Positions 36,611 through 44,204 of a stretch of DNA of 64,000 nt are shown here, piece after piece (within the stretch, counting starts at the first letter, position 1; the number at the start of each line of letters is the position of its first letter). Location: NCBI GenBank assembly GCA_024690665.1, contig JAILOU010000002.1, positions 24,919 through 88,918 on the forward strand, in the 5' to 3' direction. Made by a program: the position numbers and the translations under genes. Under the pieces are notes generated by a model. The model saw only the letters and a list, made by a program, of their open reading frames with translations, was not told the DNA's origin and searched no databases. Source of the stretch: Eubacterium sp. (lineage in GTDB: Bacteria > Bacillota > Clostridia > Lachnospirales > Lachnospiraceae).

Positions 36611-37024
36611 ATGAAATATTGTAAGAATTGTGGAAAAGATTTATTAGATACAGCAGATTTTTGCCCGGCATGTGGTACCAAAAGTGGTATGGGAAACAAC
36701 TATTGCTTTGCATGTGGAGCACAGACAAATCCTGGACAGATGATTTGCACAAACTGTGGAACGGCGACGAATAAAACAGCTGCCGGAACTGGTGGAAAAT
36801 CAAAGCTTGCTGCAGGATTATTGGGAATCTTTTTGGGACAGCTCGGTATTCACAACTTTTACCTTGGTTATACAAAAAGAGGCGTTATTCAGCTTGTATT
36901 AACACTTGCATTTTGCTGGACATTTGCGGTACCGCTTGCAATGTGGATCTGGGGACTGGTAGAAGGTATTCAGTGTCTCACCGGTAAGATGGTAGATGCA
37001 AACGGTAATGAATTGGTCGACTAA
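36611..37024 (+). CDS. Zinc-ribbon TM2-domain membrane protein
   Basis: 137 residues. Two N-terminal zinc ribbons (CKNC/CPAC and CFAC/CTNC, residues 4-56) are followed by a TM2 domain (about 67-125) with its GxxGxHxFYLG-type motif, here GQLGIHNFYLGYTKRG, and two helices. The TM2 family is widespread and functionally undefined; the ribbon probably mediates protein contacts on the cytoplasmic side. GAAAGG precedes the ATG. Together with the preceding pair this is a small island of tiny membrane proteins. Confidence 0.85.
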   Translation: MKYCKNCGKDLLDTADFCPACGTKSGMGNNYCFACGAQTNPGQMICTNCGTATNKTAAGTGGKSKLAAGLLGIFLGQLGIHNFYLGYTKRGVIQLVLTLAFCWTFAVPLAMWIWGLVEGIQCLTGKMVDANGNELVD

Positions 37025-37032
37025 GAATTATT

Positions 37033-37160
37033 TTTAACTCAGTCGGGGTACAAGCTCCGACTGAGTTAAACGCTCCGCGAGGATGCGCACGGATTCGGAC
37101 AGGAATTTGTCTGCTGAAGCAGACCCGAATCCGGCGCGCAAGACTCGCGAGCGAGTCTTG
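37033..37160. repeat. GC-rich element with three stem-loops
   Basis: About 128 bases, clearly richer in GC than the surroundings. Stem 1: 37033-37046 with 37057-37070 (14 perfect pairs). Stem 2: CGGATTCGG (37090-37098) with CCGAATCCG (37125-37133), extended by flanking GCGC, with an inner hairpin GTCTGCT/AGCAGAC (37109-37124). Stem 3: AAGACTCG/CGAGTCTT (37140-37159). A shortened relative is at 21111-21142. No coding frame is credible. It looks like a dispersed repeat or a structured RNA after the TM2 gene. Confidence 0.65.
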
Positions 37161-37173
37161 ACATATATTGAGA

Positions 37174-37205
37174 AAGCAAGGTCAATTTTGGCCTTGCTTT
37201 TTTGT
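37174..37205 (+). terminator. Terminator after the GC-rich element
   Basis: AAGCAAGGTC pairs with GGCCTTGCTT (one G-U) and a T-run follows. It would give the upstream element a defined 3' end. Confidence 0.8.
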
Positions 37206-37328
37206 TTGGAAATGTTTTCCGTGAAAAAAGTCCTAGAAACAGCGAAAAAACCTTGATTTTATGCGATATAATGGATAAAATAAACATGTATATATGTGTT
37301 TTGCTTTATATAACGGGGATGTGATGAT

Positions 37329-37793
37329 ATGACAATTGATTCAATTGGAATGGGTTATTCAAATTATCAATTTCATACCGAACAGCAGGCGAAAGAGGCC
37401 GGCGTTTCAAATGGAGAGATTAAGAATTTGAAACGAGTGGGTAATATCGAATGCGCTACATGTGCAAGCCGTAAGTATCAGGATGGTTCTGATGAGATGG
37501 TTTCATTTAAAGCGGCTGCTCATATTGATCCCTCAGCTGCAGCGGCAAGAGTTTCAGCTCATGAGCAGGAACATGTATCAAACGCATACAAAGATGCTGC
37601 ACAAAATAATGGAAAAGTGATTAATGCATCGGTTCAGTTGCATACATCGATATGTCCGGAGTGTGGAAGAACATATGTCTCCGGAGGAACAACAACGACT
37701 CAGATTATGTATAAGGATGATGAGTATTCTCAAAATGCGAAGAGTCGGGACGCGGCAGGTCTTGTTGGGGGAAACATTGATCTGGTATGCTAG
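37329..37793 (+). CDS. SprA-related putative metalloprotease
   Basis: 154 residues, no signal peptide. It has the HEQEH motif (residues 78-82) of the zincin HExxH type, preceded by ECATCASRKYQDGSDEMVSF and followed by a second CxxC (C109, C112), matching what I recall of the SprA-related family in proteobacteria. A metal-dependent protease or metal-binding protein is likely, but activity is unproven. TATAAT at 37267-37272 is a possible -10. It stands 21 bases before nrdR, so the two may be cotranscribed. Confidence 0.7.
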   Translation: MTIDSIGMGYSNYQFHTEQQAKEAGVSNGEIKNLKRVGNIECATCASRKYQDGSDEMVSFKAAAHIDPSAAAARVSAHEQEHVSNAYKDAAQNNGKVINASVQLHTSICPECGRTYVSGGTTTTQIMYKDDEYSQNAKSRDAAGLVGGNIDLVC

Positions 37794-37814
37794 AAGATAG
37801 AGGAGGATTTATAG

Positions 37815-38267
37815 ATGAAGTGCCCTTTTTGCAGTAGTGATAATACACGAGTAATTGATTCAAGACCGGCTGATGATAATACATCGATTCGTCGAAGAAG
37901 AGAATGCGATGATTGTCAGAAGCGATTTACAACTTATGAAAAGGTCGAAACAATTCCGCTTATTGTAATTAAAAAAGATGAGACACGTGAACAGTATGAC
38001 CGTACGAAGATTGAAGCCGGTGTACTAAGGGCCTGCTATAAAAGACCAATTTCAATCAACCAGATTAACCAGTTGATTGATGAAGTTGAAACAGAGATCT
38101 TCAATCTTGAGATGAAAGAAATTCCAAGTACCAGAATCGGTGAGATTGTAATGAGAAAGTTAAAAGAACTCGAACCGGTTGCATATGTACGATTCGCATC
38201 TGTATATCGAGAGTTTAAAGATGTGAATACATTTATGGATGAATTAAAAAATATATTAGATAAATAA
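37815..38267 (+). CDS. nrdR: Transcriptional repressor NrdR
   Basis: 150 residues; represses ribonucleotide reductase genes in response to ATP/dATP. The N-terminal zinc ribbon (CPFC, then CDDC) and RRRRECDDCQKRFTTYE are diagnostic, followed by an ATP-cone domain. AGGAGG lies upstream of the ATG. No nrd genes or obvious NrdR boxes were found here. Confidence 0.97.
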   Translation: MKCPFCSSDNTRVIDSRPADDNTSIRRRRECDDCQKRFTTYEKVETIPLIVIKKDETREQYDRTKIEAGVLRACYKRPISINQINQLIDEVETEIFNLEMKEIPSTRIGEIVMRKLKELEPVAYVRFASVYREFKDVNTFMDELKNILDK

Positions 38268-38285
38268 AAATTCGTAATTAGGGGT

Positions 38286-38311
38286 TAAGTACACATAAAT
38301 TTCGCCGATAT
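38286..38311 (+). promoter_or_regulatory. Sigma-28 (SigD/FliA)-like promoter
   Basis: GCCGATAT at 38304-38311 equals the Bacillus subtilis sigma-D -10 consensus. TAAG at 38286-38289 (consensus TAAA) is 14 bases upstream, within the allowed spacing. It lies 47 bases before the next ATG. This points to control with the late flagellar/motility genes. Confidence 0.6.
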
Positions 38312-38358
38312 ATATTGTGAATGGAAAGAAAAAATTACCAAGGAAGGTGGTGTGAAAG

Positions 38359-38757
38359 ATGAATATTTCCGGAATTCGCGGATACGCAGGTTATTATAAT
38401 AACGTAAGTTCTGTATATAATAAGCCGGAGTCTAATCAGGTTGCATCTGAGAATTTATCACTTGATGCGCAGACTAATTCATCTGGACGCCCGTTAGAAG
38501 ATTTTTCTACTTCCCTTTCTACAGAAGATTCCATTAAGGGTGCTGAAAGTTTTGCAAATCAGTTTGAACCAAACGCTGAGTACTCTTTAAAGGGCGCTGA
38601 TAGCGATCTTGCTTCTTTGGATGAAACAAAGAGTGTTGCTAACACACAAAAACAGCAGATTATGGCACAGTATCAGATGTTTGTCGGTTCTGCACAGGCA
38701 GTTTCAAGTGTCTCAGTTGCATCTGCATCTAGACCAATGGAAGATTTTTCGGTATAA
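38359..38757 (+). CDS. Small protein with repeated RP(L/M)EDFS motif
   Basis: 132 residues, no signal peptide or membrane segment, low cysteine. The motif RPLEDFS (44-50) returns as RPMEDFS at 125-131, just before the C-terminus. The start MNISGIRGYAGYYN resembles small proteins I associate with flagellated Lachnospiraceae. The Ser/Ala-rich, disordered-looking sequence and the sigma-28-like promoter suggest a motility-linked or exported regulator, possibly a type III secretion substrate; this is inference. AGGTGG precedes the ATG. Its own terminator follows. Confidence 0.7.
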   Translation: MNISGIRGYAGYYNNVSSVYNKPESNQVASENLSLDAQTNSSGRPLEDFSTSLSTEDSIKGAESFANQFEPNAEYSLKGADSDLASLDETKSVANTQKQQIMAQYQMFVGSAQAVSSVSVASASRPMEDFSV

Positions 38758-38771
38758 TATAGAATTTGTAA

Positions 38772-38799
38772 GAGTTGTCGCTTTTGCGGCAGCTTTTTT
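38772..38799 (+). terminator. Terminator of the EDF-motif gene
   Basis: GTTGTCGC pairs with GCGGCAGC (two G-U pairs), then T6. The 3' arm and tail match those of the efp terminator at 55412-55441. Confidence 0.75.
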
Positions 38800-38832
38800 A
38801 TGTATGTTTTGGATATGAAAAGGAGATATATG

Positions 38833-39276
38833 ATGAAGATTGCAATTGGAAATGATCATGCGGCAGTAGAGTTAAAAAATGAAATCAAAGCTTATCTTGA
38901 AGAGCTCGGACATGAAGTAATTAATTACGGAACTGATACAAATGACAGTTGCCATTATCCTGTATATGGTGAAAAGGTTGCGAATGTTGTTGCAGCCGGC
39001 GAAGTTGATTGCGGTGTATTAATCTGTGGTACCGGAGTAGGGATTTCTGTCGCTGCCAATAAGGTACAGGGCGTTCGTGCGGCTGTATGTTCAGAACCTA
39101 CAACTGCAAGACTTGCAAAGGAACATAATAACGCCAATATCATTGCATTTGGAGCACGTATTGTAGGATTGGAAACAGCTAAGGCGATTGTGGATGCATA
39201 CTTAAACGCAACATTTCTTGGTGGCAGACACCAGATGCGAATTGATATGATTCACGACATTGAGAAAAGACAGTAA
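38833..39276 (+). CDS. rpiB: Ribose-5-phosphate isomerase B
   Basis: 147 residues; interconverts ribose-5-phosphate and ribulose-5-phosphate. The N-terminal IAIGNDHAAVELK and the catalytic-cysteine loop CGTGVGISVAANK are diagnostic of RpiB/LacAB proteins; size fits RpiB. The ATG at 38833 is best spaced from AAGGAG (38820-38825). The methyltransferase start is one base after its stop codon. Confidence 0.93.
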   Translation: MKIAIGNDHAAVELKNEIKAYLEELGHEVINYGTDTNDSCHYPVYGEKVANVVAAGEVDCGVLICGTGVGISVAANKVQGVRAAVCSEPTTARLAKEHNNANIIAFGARIVGLETAKAIVDAYLNATFLGGRHQMRIDMIHDIEKRQ

Positions 39277-39277
39277 G

Positions 39278-39991
39278 ATGTTTATTTGGACGGAAGATAA
39301 GAAGCGCTGGTATAAGGATGCACTTGAGTATACCGGTTTTGCAAAAATGGTTGCAGAGCATTTAAAAAAATATGTATCATCTGAAGAGACGGTGGTGGAT
39401 CTTGGCTGTGGTCTTGGAACGATTGATTTGCTTTTAGCACCATATGTAAAGCATATATTGGCAAATGATATTAGTGAGATTGCGCTTGATGATTTGTGTC
39501 ACGAAATGAAGCAAAACGAGATTTCAAATATCACAATTCACCAAGGTGATTGGGAGACTTTAGAAGATGAAGGATCAGATGTTGCAGTTACCACATTTTT
39601 CGGTTCCCTGGAAAAGGAGGGCGAAAAACTGTTTTCTAAGTGCCGGGATCGTTTGCTTCTGGTTAAAAGAAATTCACTGGTGGATTATGCTTCGCTGCCG
39701 AAAGGAATTGGGCATCTGGCTCTTGCTTTGGATGAAGAAAAATGGTTAAAGGATCGAAACATACCGTATGAATGCAGCGTATTTGAGGCCGAGTTTGGCC
39801 AGCCGCTTGTTGACGAAGAAGATTGTCTGAATTATCTGGAAAGTTATAAGATGGATATTAAAGATGAGGCAATTCATGATTTTGTAGAACGTGCAAGACT
39901 AAAAACGAATGACAAAGGATATCAATATTATCTTCCGAATCGCAAGGAAATTCGGGTTCTTTGCATTCGGAAATGTGATGTAATAAAATAG
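39278..39991 (+). CDS. Class I SAM-dependent methyltransferase, unknown substrate
   Basis: 237 residues. Motif I VVDLGCGLGTIDLLL (about 40-54) and an acidic ANDISE turn show a class I methyltransferase fold. The N-terminus (MFIWTEDKKRWYKDALEYTGFAKMV) and C-terminal ARLKTNDKGYQYYLPNRKEIRV are not ones I can assign to a known substrate. It starts one base after the rpiB stop with only a weak GAGAAAAG site, so it is probably translated by coupling to rpiB. A terminator follows. Confidence 0.78.
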   Translation: MFIWTEDKKRWYKDALEYTGFAKMVAEHLKKYVSSEETVVDLGCGLGTIDLLLAPYVKHILANDISEIALDDLCHEMKQNEISNITIHQGDWETLEDEGSDVAVTTFFGSLEKEGEKLFSKCRDRLLLVKRNSLVDYASLPKGIGHLALALDEEKWLKDRNIPYECSVFEAEFGQPLVDEEDCLNYLESYKMDIKDEAIHDFVERARLKTNDKGYQYYLPNRKEIRVLCIRKCDVIK

Positions 39992-40008
39992 AACAAAACA
40001 GAAATATA

Positions 40009-40051
40009 AAAAGCTGATTTTTAAATATAATGTTTAAAAATCGGCTTTTTT
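40009..40051 (+). terminator. Terminator before the surface-protein cluster
   Basis: AAAAGCTGATTTTTAAA pairs with TTTAAAAATCGGCTTTT (G-U allowed), then T's. It separates rpiB and the methyltransferase from the next operon. Confidence 0.8.
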
Positions 40052-40062
40052 AGTGTCTTCCT

Positions 40063-40150
40063 ACTATACATGACTATAGTTCTGTTTTTTGATGTTTTGT
40101 TTAAAAAATACAATAAAACTATTGAAAACTATACAAAAGTAATATAAACT
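40063..40150 (+). promoter_or_regulatory. Promoter and inverted repeat of the 40-55 kb operon
   Basis: TTGAAA (40122-40127) with TATAAA (40143-40148) or TAAACT (40145-40150), spaced 15 or 17 bases, gives a plausible promoter in very AT-rich DNA. Upstream, ACTATA-N6-TATAGT (40063-40080) is a perfect inverted repeat; ACTATAC recurs at 40128-40134 in the promoter itself. This may be an operator, regulator unknown. Confidence 0.45.
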
Positions 40151-40192
40151 GAACAGCGTGAAATGGATTGGGTAAAAGGAGGAGAAAGCAAA

Positions 40193-43100
40193 ATGATGAA
40201 AAGAAAAAGTTTATCCATCACATTATCCTGTGCAATGATTGCGGCATCGATGATGCCGATGACAACATTTGCACAAGAAGATACCACGCGGGATACGAGT
40301 TGGTATAGCGAGGATGCAAGCACGTTTACCATCGATTCGGCAGCGGAACTTGTCGGATTAGATTATCTGGTAGACAGAGGGACAAGTTTTAAAGGGTGTA
40401 CGATTACCTTAACAGATAATATTGATTTGAGTTCCGTTGAATTTGAAGCAATCGGTACAGAAAGTAGTGCATTTAAGGGAACGTTTGACGGGGATGGTAA
40501 TACCATATCCGGGTTACAGATTGTTGCAACAGATGGGTATGAGGGTCTGTTTGCCAATAATGCCGGAACTATTAAGAATCTTAATGTATCCGGAACAGTA
40601 ACAACAACAGGAACTGATTCTTATGCGGCCGGTATAGCGGCGTATAATAGTGGAACAATTTCAAATGTTAGTTCACAAATATCGGTTACAGCTTCATCTA
40701 CTAGTTGGGTAGGTGGTATAGCCGGAATAAATAACGGAACAATTAAAGATTCAAAAAATATTGGATATGTTAGCGGTTCGAAACCTGTCGGTGGAATTGC
40801 CGGTGAGAATGATGGTGTAATACAAACGTCTTTCAATTTAGGGGATATAACAGAAAGCAGTGGCGTTTCTTCAAAAGCTGGCGTTGGTGGAATTGTTGGT
40901 TGGAATGGTGATAAAGGAGCAACAATCACTGCAGAAATTACAGATTGTTACGCCCTTGGAACAATAAATGGAGAATCTTCAAGTTGGGTTGGTGGAATTG
41001 TTGGATTTAATAATAGTAATTCAACAATTAACAAGGCGTATTTTGCAGGTGCCTTAAGTTATAGTTCTTCAAAATGGTGTGCGGCAATCGTCGGACAAAA
41101 TGAAAATCTTGATATGGACGAGACTAGTTTGTATAGTCTGGATAGTATTGTATCTACAAGTTCTTCTTCAACGTCTGCAGAGGAAATTGCCGGCACGGCC
41201 ACATCAAGTGATGACCTTAAGGCAATGGCGTCTACATTAGGTGAAAACTGGGAAAGTGATTCATTGTTAGTTAACAATGGATATCCTGTAATGTGTGGAA
41301 CGGTTGATACTTCTTGGTATGTTGAGACTGAAACAACTGCTTCGATTGACGATGCTCAAGATTTGCTGGGATTGGCATATCTTGTAGATAGCGGAAAAGA
41401 TATGAGTGGAGTAACGATTACGCTTTCACATAATATTAACTTGGCAGGATACAATTTTAATCCAATCGGCGGAGAGGTTACAGTTGATGAGACAACTTCT
41501 GTATATGGATTTGCAGGAACGTTCAATGGAAATAACAAGACTATTAGAGGAATTAGTATTTCTAGTGAGGATGGCTATGCGGCATTATTTGCAAAACTAA
41601 CTTATACAGGAATTATTAAGAATATGACAGTATCTGGAGCAGTTGCTTCAACTACAACAGGAGATTATGTGGCAGGTATTGTTGCATATAATGAGGGAGC
41701 AATTGAGTCTGTTTATAATAAAGTTGCGGTTACGGCAGAAAGTGCATATAACGTTGGAGGAGTTGCAGGATATAACGCAGATCCAACACTTGATGGTGAT
41801 GCAACAGATTCAGCAACAAGCAAAGCGTCTATTACAAAATGCTGTAGTGTAGCGAATATTACAGGGTACTCAAAAGTCGGTGGAGTTGTAGGTGAAAATC
41901 ATGGTTCAATAGAGAATTGCTATACCACAGGTACAGTTGATGGAACTAACGCATCTAAGAAAAATGGTGTTGGTGGTATTGCGGGTCGAAATGGTAATAA
42001 TAATGATGCAGTATATGCCGGAGTAATTAATAATTGTTATTCAGTTGCTACTGTTGGAAGAAGCGGACAAAAATGGGTCGGTGGAATTGCAGGATTTAAT
42101 AATAATTTATCTTCTATCAAGAACTGCTACTTTGCAGGAAGCATAACGGGTGGAGGTTATTATGCTGCAATTGCTTATAATGATACAGAAACAGCTGGAG
42201 CAAATTGTTCAAATAATTATAGTCTTGATACGATTACGAGTAGTTCTGATTTAGAATATGATACCGGATCTAAAACAACGAGTGATGATTTAAAGAATTT
42301 GGCTGCTACATTAGGAGAATCGTGGGCAACGGATTCGACAGGAATTAATAGTGGTTATCCGGTTCTTACATGGCAGTCTGGTATTATTTCTGCAGATGAA
42401 GATGATACGGTTGCACCAACAGTAACGGAGACCGAGTATACACCTTCTTATACTAAGACATTTACAGAAGGGGGGACTTATACTGTTGAGGGAAGTAAAA
42501 CTCTGATCACCATCGATACAGCAGAACCGGTAACTGTTATTGGTTCAGAGAATACTACTTACAAGGACGTGAATATTGTATGTGCTAAAGCTGGTGTAGA
42601 TGTTACAATTCAGAATTTGAAGACAGAAATAAGCAAATCAGGAACATATCTGATTGATTTTACAGGTACGGACAATAAATTAACGGTTATGGGTACAAAT
42701 GTGCTTGATAATGACCAGGGCTCAGCTTATGCGGGAATTCATGTTGCAAAAGATTCATCCCTTACTCTTAATGGCGATGGCTCACTGTATATGTATAAGA
42801 ATTGTGGTGGAGCAGCTATTGGTGGAAATGGTGAGATGACTGATTCAGAGAATAACACAATTGCGGCGGAAGGAAATGGAGCCATTATATTTAAAAGTGG
42901 AACATATTTCTTAAAGGGTAGTCAGCAATGTAACTTAGTTGGTGTTGGAAGTGGAAGTAGTGTTGAGTCAGATTCCATTACGATTGCAGGTGCTGATATT
43001 TACGGAGTCAATAATGCGATGGGTGTTGCTTTTGGTGGAAATGAAAGTAGCAGTGTGCATATGAAGAGCGGATCGGTAAACATAAACATAGATTGGGGCG

Positions 43101-44107
43101 GTCTTGCAGTAGCAGGAACGTTTACATATACAGGTGGTTCTGTGAGAACATATTTGGATCAGAATAGTGTTTCTTCTTATTCAGGATGGAACAGAGCTTA
43201 CTCAGAACCTGGGGTATACAACAATGTTGGACTTGGTGTGACACCAGTAAATACAACGGATGAAAAACTTGAGCTAGTCACGTTGGATACTACGAAACTT
43301 TCAAAAGATGCATCTGGTAATTATGTTGTGAAAGAGGGAGAAGATACCATCTATACAGGCGATCTTCATAAGTACACATATTATAAGGCAGATGGTTCTG
43401 CGACTGCATCTAGTTCCGACACAATCAGTCAGTGGATTGACCTGTCAGATACAAACCTATATCTGTATCTGACAAAGGACGATCATACTTTAGTTGTTGG
43501 TGATACACAGGTTAGTGTTTCATATGATGAGACAAATGGATTTACAACCTCTTATGAAACTATTCAAGATGATGCAGACAATACAGCGGATACATCTGAT
43601 ACTTCTAGCAAAGTATCAATGAATAAGTGCAAGGTTGCTTCTATATCAAATAAGACCTACACAGGCAAAGCAATTACACCGTCAGTAACCGTTACTTATG
43701 GATCAAAAACATTGAAAAAAGGAACGGATTATAAAGTTTCATATACTTCCAATAAGAAGATTGGAACGGCAACTGTAAAGGTAACAGGACGGAATGACTA
43801 TTCCGGAACGATTACGAAGACATTTAAGATTGTTCCTGGTAAAGCATCAATTAAGAAAGCGAAAACTGCCAAGAAGAAAATTACTTTAACTATGAAGTCA
43901 TTAAAGGGCGGAGTATCTTATCAGATTAAATATAAGAAAAAAGGTTCTTCAAACTGGAAGACATTGACGGTTAGTAAGACGAAAAAGACAATTAAGAAAT
44001 TAAAGTCAGATAAAAAATATGTGTTTAAGGTTCGTGCCTATAAGAAGGTAAGCGGTAAAAAGTATTATGGTGCATGGTCTAAGACAGTTACAAAAAAGAT
44101 TAAATAA
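40193..44107 (+). CDS. Giant secreted GLUG-repeat protein 1
   Basis: 1304 residues, beginning with a signal peptide (MMKRKSLSITLSC..., likely cut after TFA near residue 27). Two copies of a module follow, each starting with a DTSWY-type segment and running through many GLUG repeats of the pattern VGGIAGxNxG (about 30-395 and 400-760), expected to form a beta-helix-like rod. A middle part (about 800-1040) is of carbohydrate-binding-like beta character without an assigned family. The last 165 residues are an Ig-like domain (YTGKAITP) and a lysine-rich fibronectin-III-like module. No LPXTG or membrane anchor. AGGAGG lies 10 bases before the ATG. First gene of the ABC/ExbB operon. Probably a wall-bound adhesin or ligand catcher. 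Confidence 0.85.
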   Translation: MMKRKSLSITLSCAMIAASMMPMTTFAQEDTTRDTSWYSEDASTFTIDSAAELVGLDYLVDRGTSFKGCTITLTDNIDLSSVEFEAIGTESSAFKGTFDGDGNTISGLQIVATDGYEGLFANNAGTIKNLNVSGTVTTTGTDSYAAGIAAYNSGTISNVSSQISVTASSTSWVGGIAGINNGTIKDSKNIGYVSGSKPVGGIAGENDGVIQTSFNLGDITESSGVSSKAGVGGIVGWNGDKGATITAEITDCYALGTINGESSSWVGGIVGFNNSNSTINKAYFAGALSYSSSKWCAAIVGQNENLDMDETSLYSLDSIVSTSSSSTSAEEIAGTATSSDDLKAMASTLGENWESDSLLVNNGYPVMCGTVDTSWYVETETTASIDDAQDLLGLAYLVDSGKDMSGVTITLSHNINLAGYNFNPIGGEVTVDETTSVYGFAGTFNGNNKTIRGISISSEDGYAALFAKLTYTGIIKNMTVSGAVASTTTGDYVAGIVAYNEGAIESVYNKVAVTAESAYNVGGVAGYNADPTLDGDATDSATSKASITKCCSVANITGYSKVGGVVGENHGSIENCYTTGTVDGTNASKKNGVGGIAGRNGNNNDAVYAGVINNCYSVATVGRSGQKWVGGIAGFNNNLSSIKNCYFAGSITGGGYYAAIAYNDTETAGANCSNNYSLDTITSSSDLEYDTGSKTTSDDLKNLAATLGESWATDSTGINSGYPVLTWQSGIISADEDDTVAPTVTETEYTPSYTKTFTEGGTYTVEGSKTLITIDTAEPVTVIGSENTTYKDVNIVCAKAGVDVTIQNLKTEISKSGTYLIDFTGTDNKLTVMGTNVLDNDQGSAYAGIHVAKDSSLTLNGDGSLYMYKNCGGAAIGGNGEMTDSENNTIAAEGNGAIIFKSGTYFLKGSQQCNLVGVGSGSSVESDSITIAGADIYGVNNAMGVAFGGNESSSVHMKSGSVNINIDWGGLAVAGTFTYTGGSVRTYLDQNSVSSYSGWNRAYSEPGVYNNVGLGVTPVNTTDEKLELVTLDTTKLSKDASGNYVVKEGEDTIYTGDLHKYTYYKADGSATASSSDTISQWIDLSDTNLYLYLTKDDHTLVVGDTQVSVSYDETNGFTTSYETIQDDADNTADTSDTSSKVSMNKCKVASISNKTYTGKAITPSVTVTYGSKTLKKGTDYKVSYTSNKKIGTATVKVTGRNDYSGTITKTFKIVPGKASIKKAKTAKKKITLTMKSLKGGVSYQIKYKKKGSSNWKTLTVSKTKKTIKKLKSDKKYVFKVRAYKKVSGKKYYGAWSKTVTKKIK

Positions 44108-44112
44108 TTCAT

Positions 44113-44186
44113 CAGACATGGAGGAAATGTCTTGACGAGCTTTGGTTGCACAGGGGGCAATGCTCCTGTGCAGCTTTTGCTGTCTG
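44113..44186 (+). promoter_or_regulatory. Structured leader before the ABC importer
   Basis: CAGACA (44113-44118) can pair either with TGTCTG (44181-44186), closing the whole region, or, as AGACAT, with ATGTCT (44127-44132); the two are exclusive. In between is a strong hairpin TGCACAGG/CCTGTGCA (44147-44172) followed by CTTTTGC. It could be an attenuator or a small riboswitch-like element between the surface protein and the importer genes. I see no known riboswitch core. Confidence 0.4.
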
Positions 44187-44204
44187 TTAGGCAGATTTGT
44201 TTTT

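Noticed and set aside
40500..43000. CRISPR-like or simple DNA repeats in the GLUG genes
   Set aside because: The periodic pattern is at protein level (GLUG units) with varied DNA and no spacers of constant length.
44113..44186. Cobalamin or other known riboswitch before the importer
   Set aside because: No B12 box or other known core is visible and the region is too short for an adenosylcobalamin riboswitch; kept only as an unassigned structured leader.
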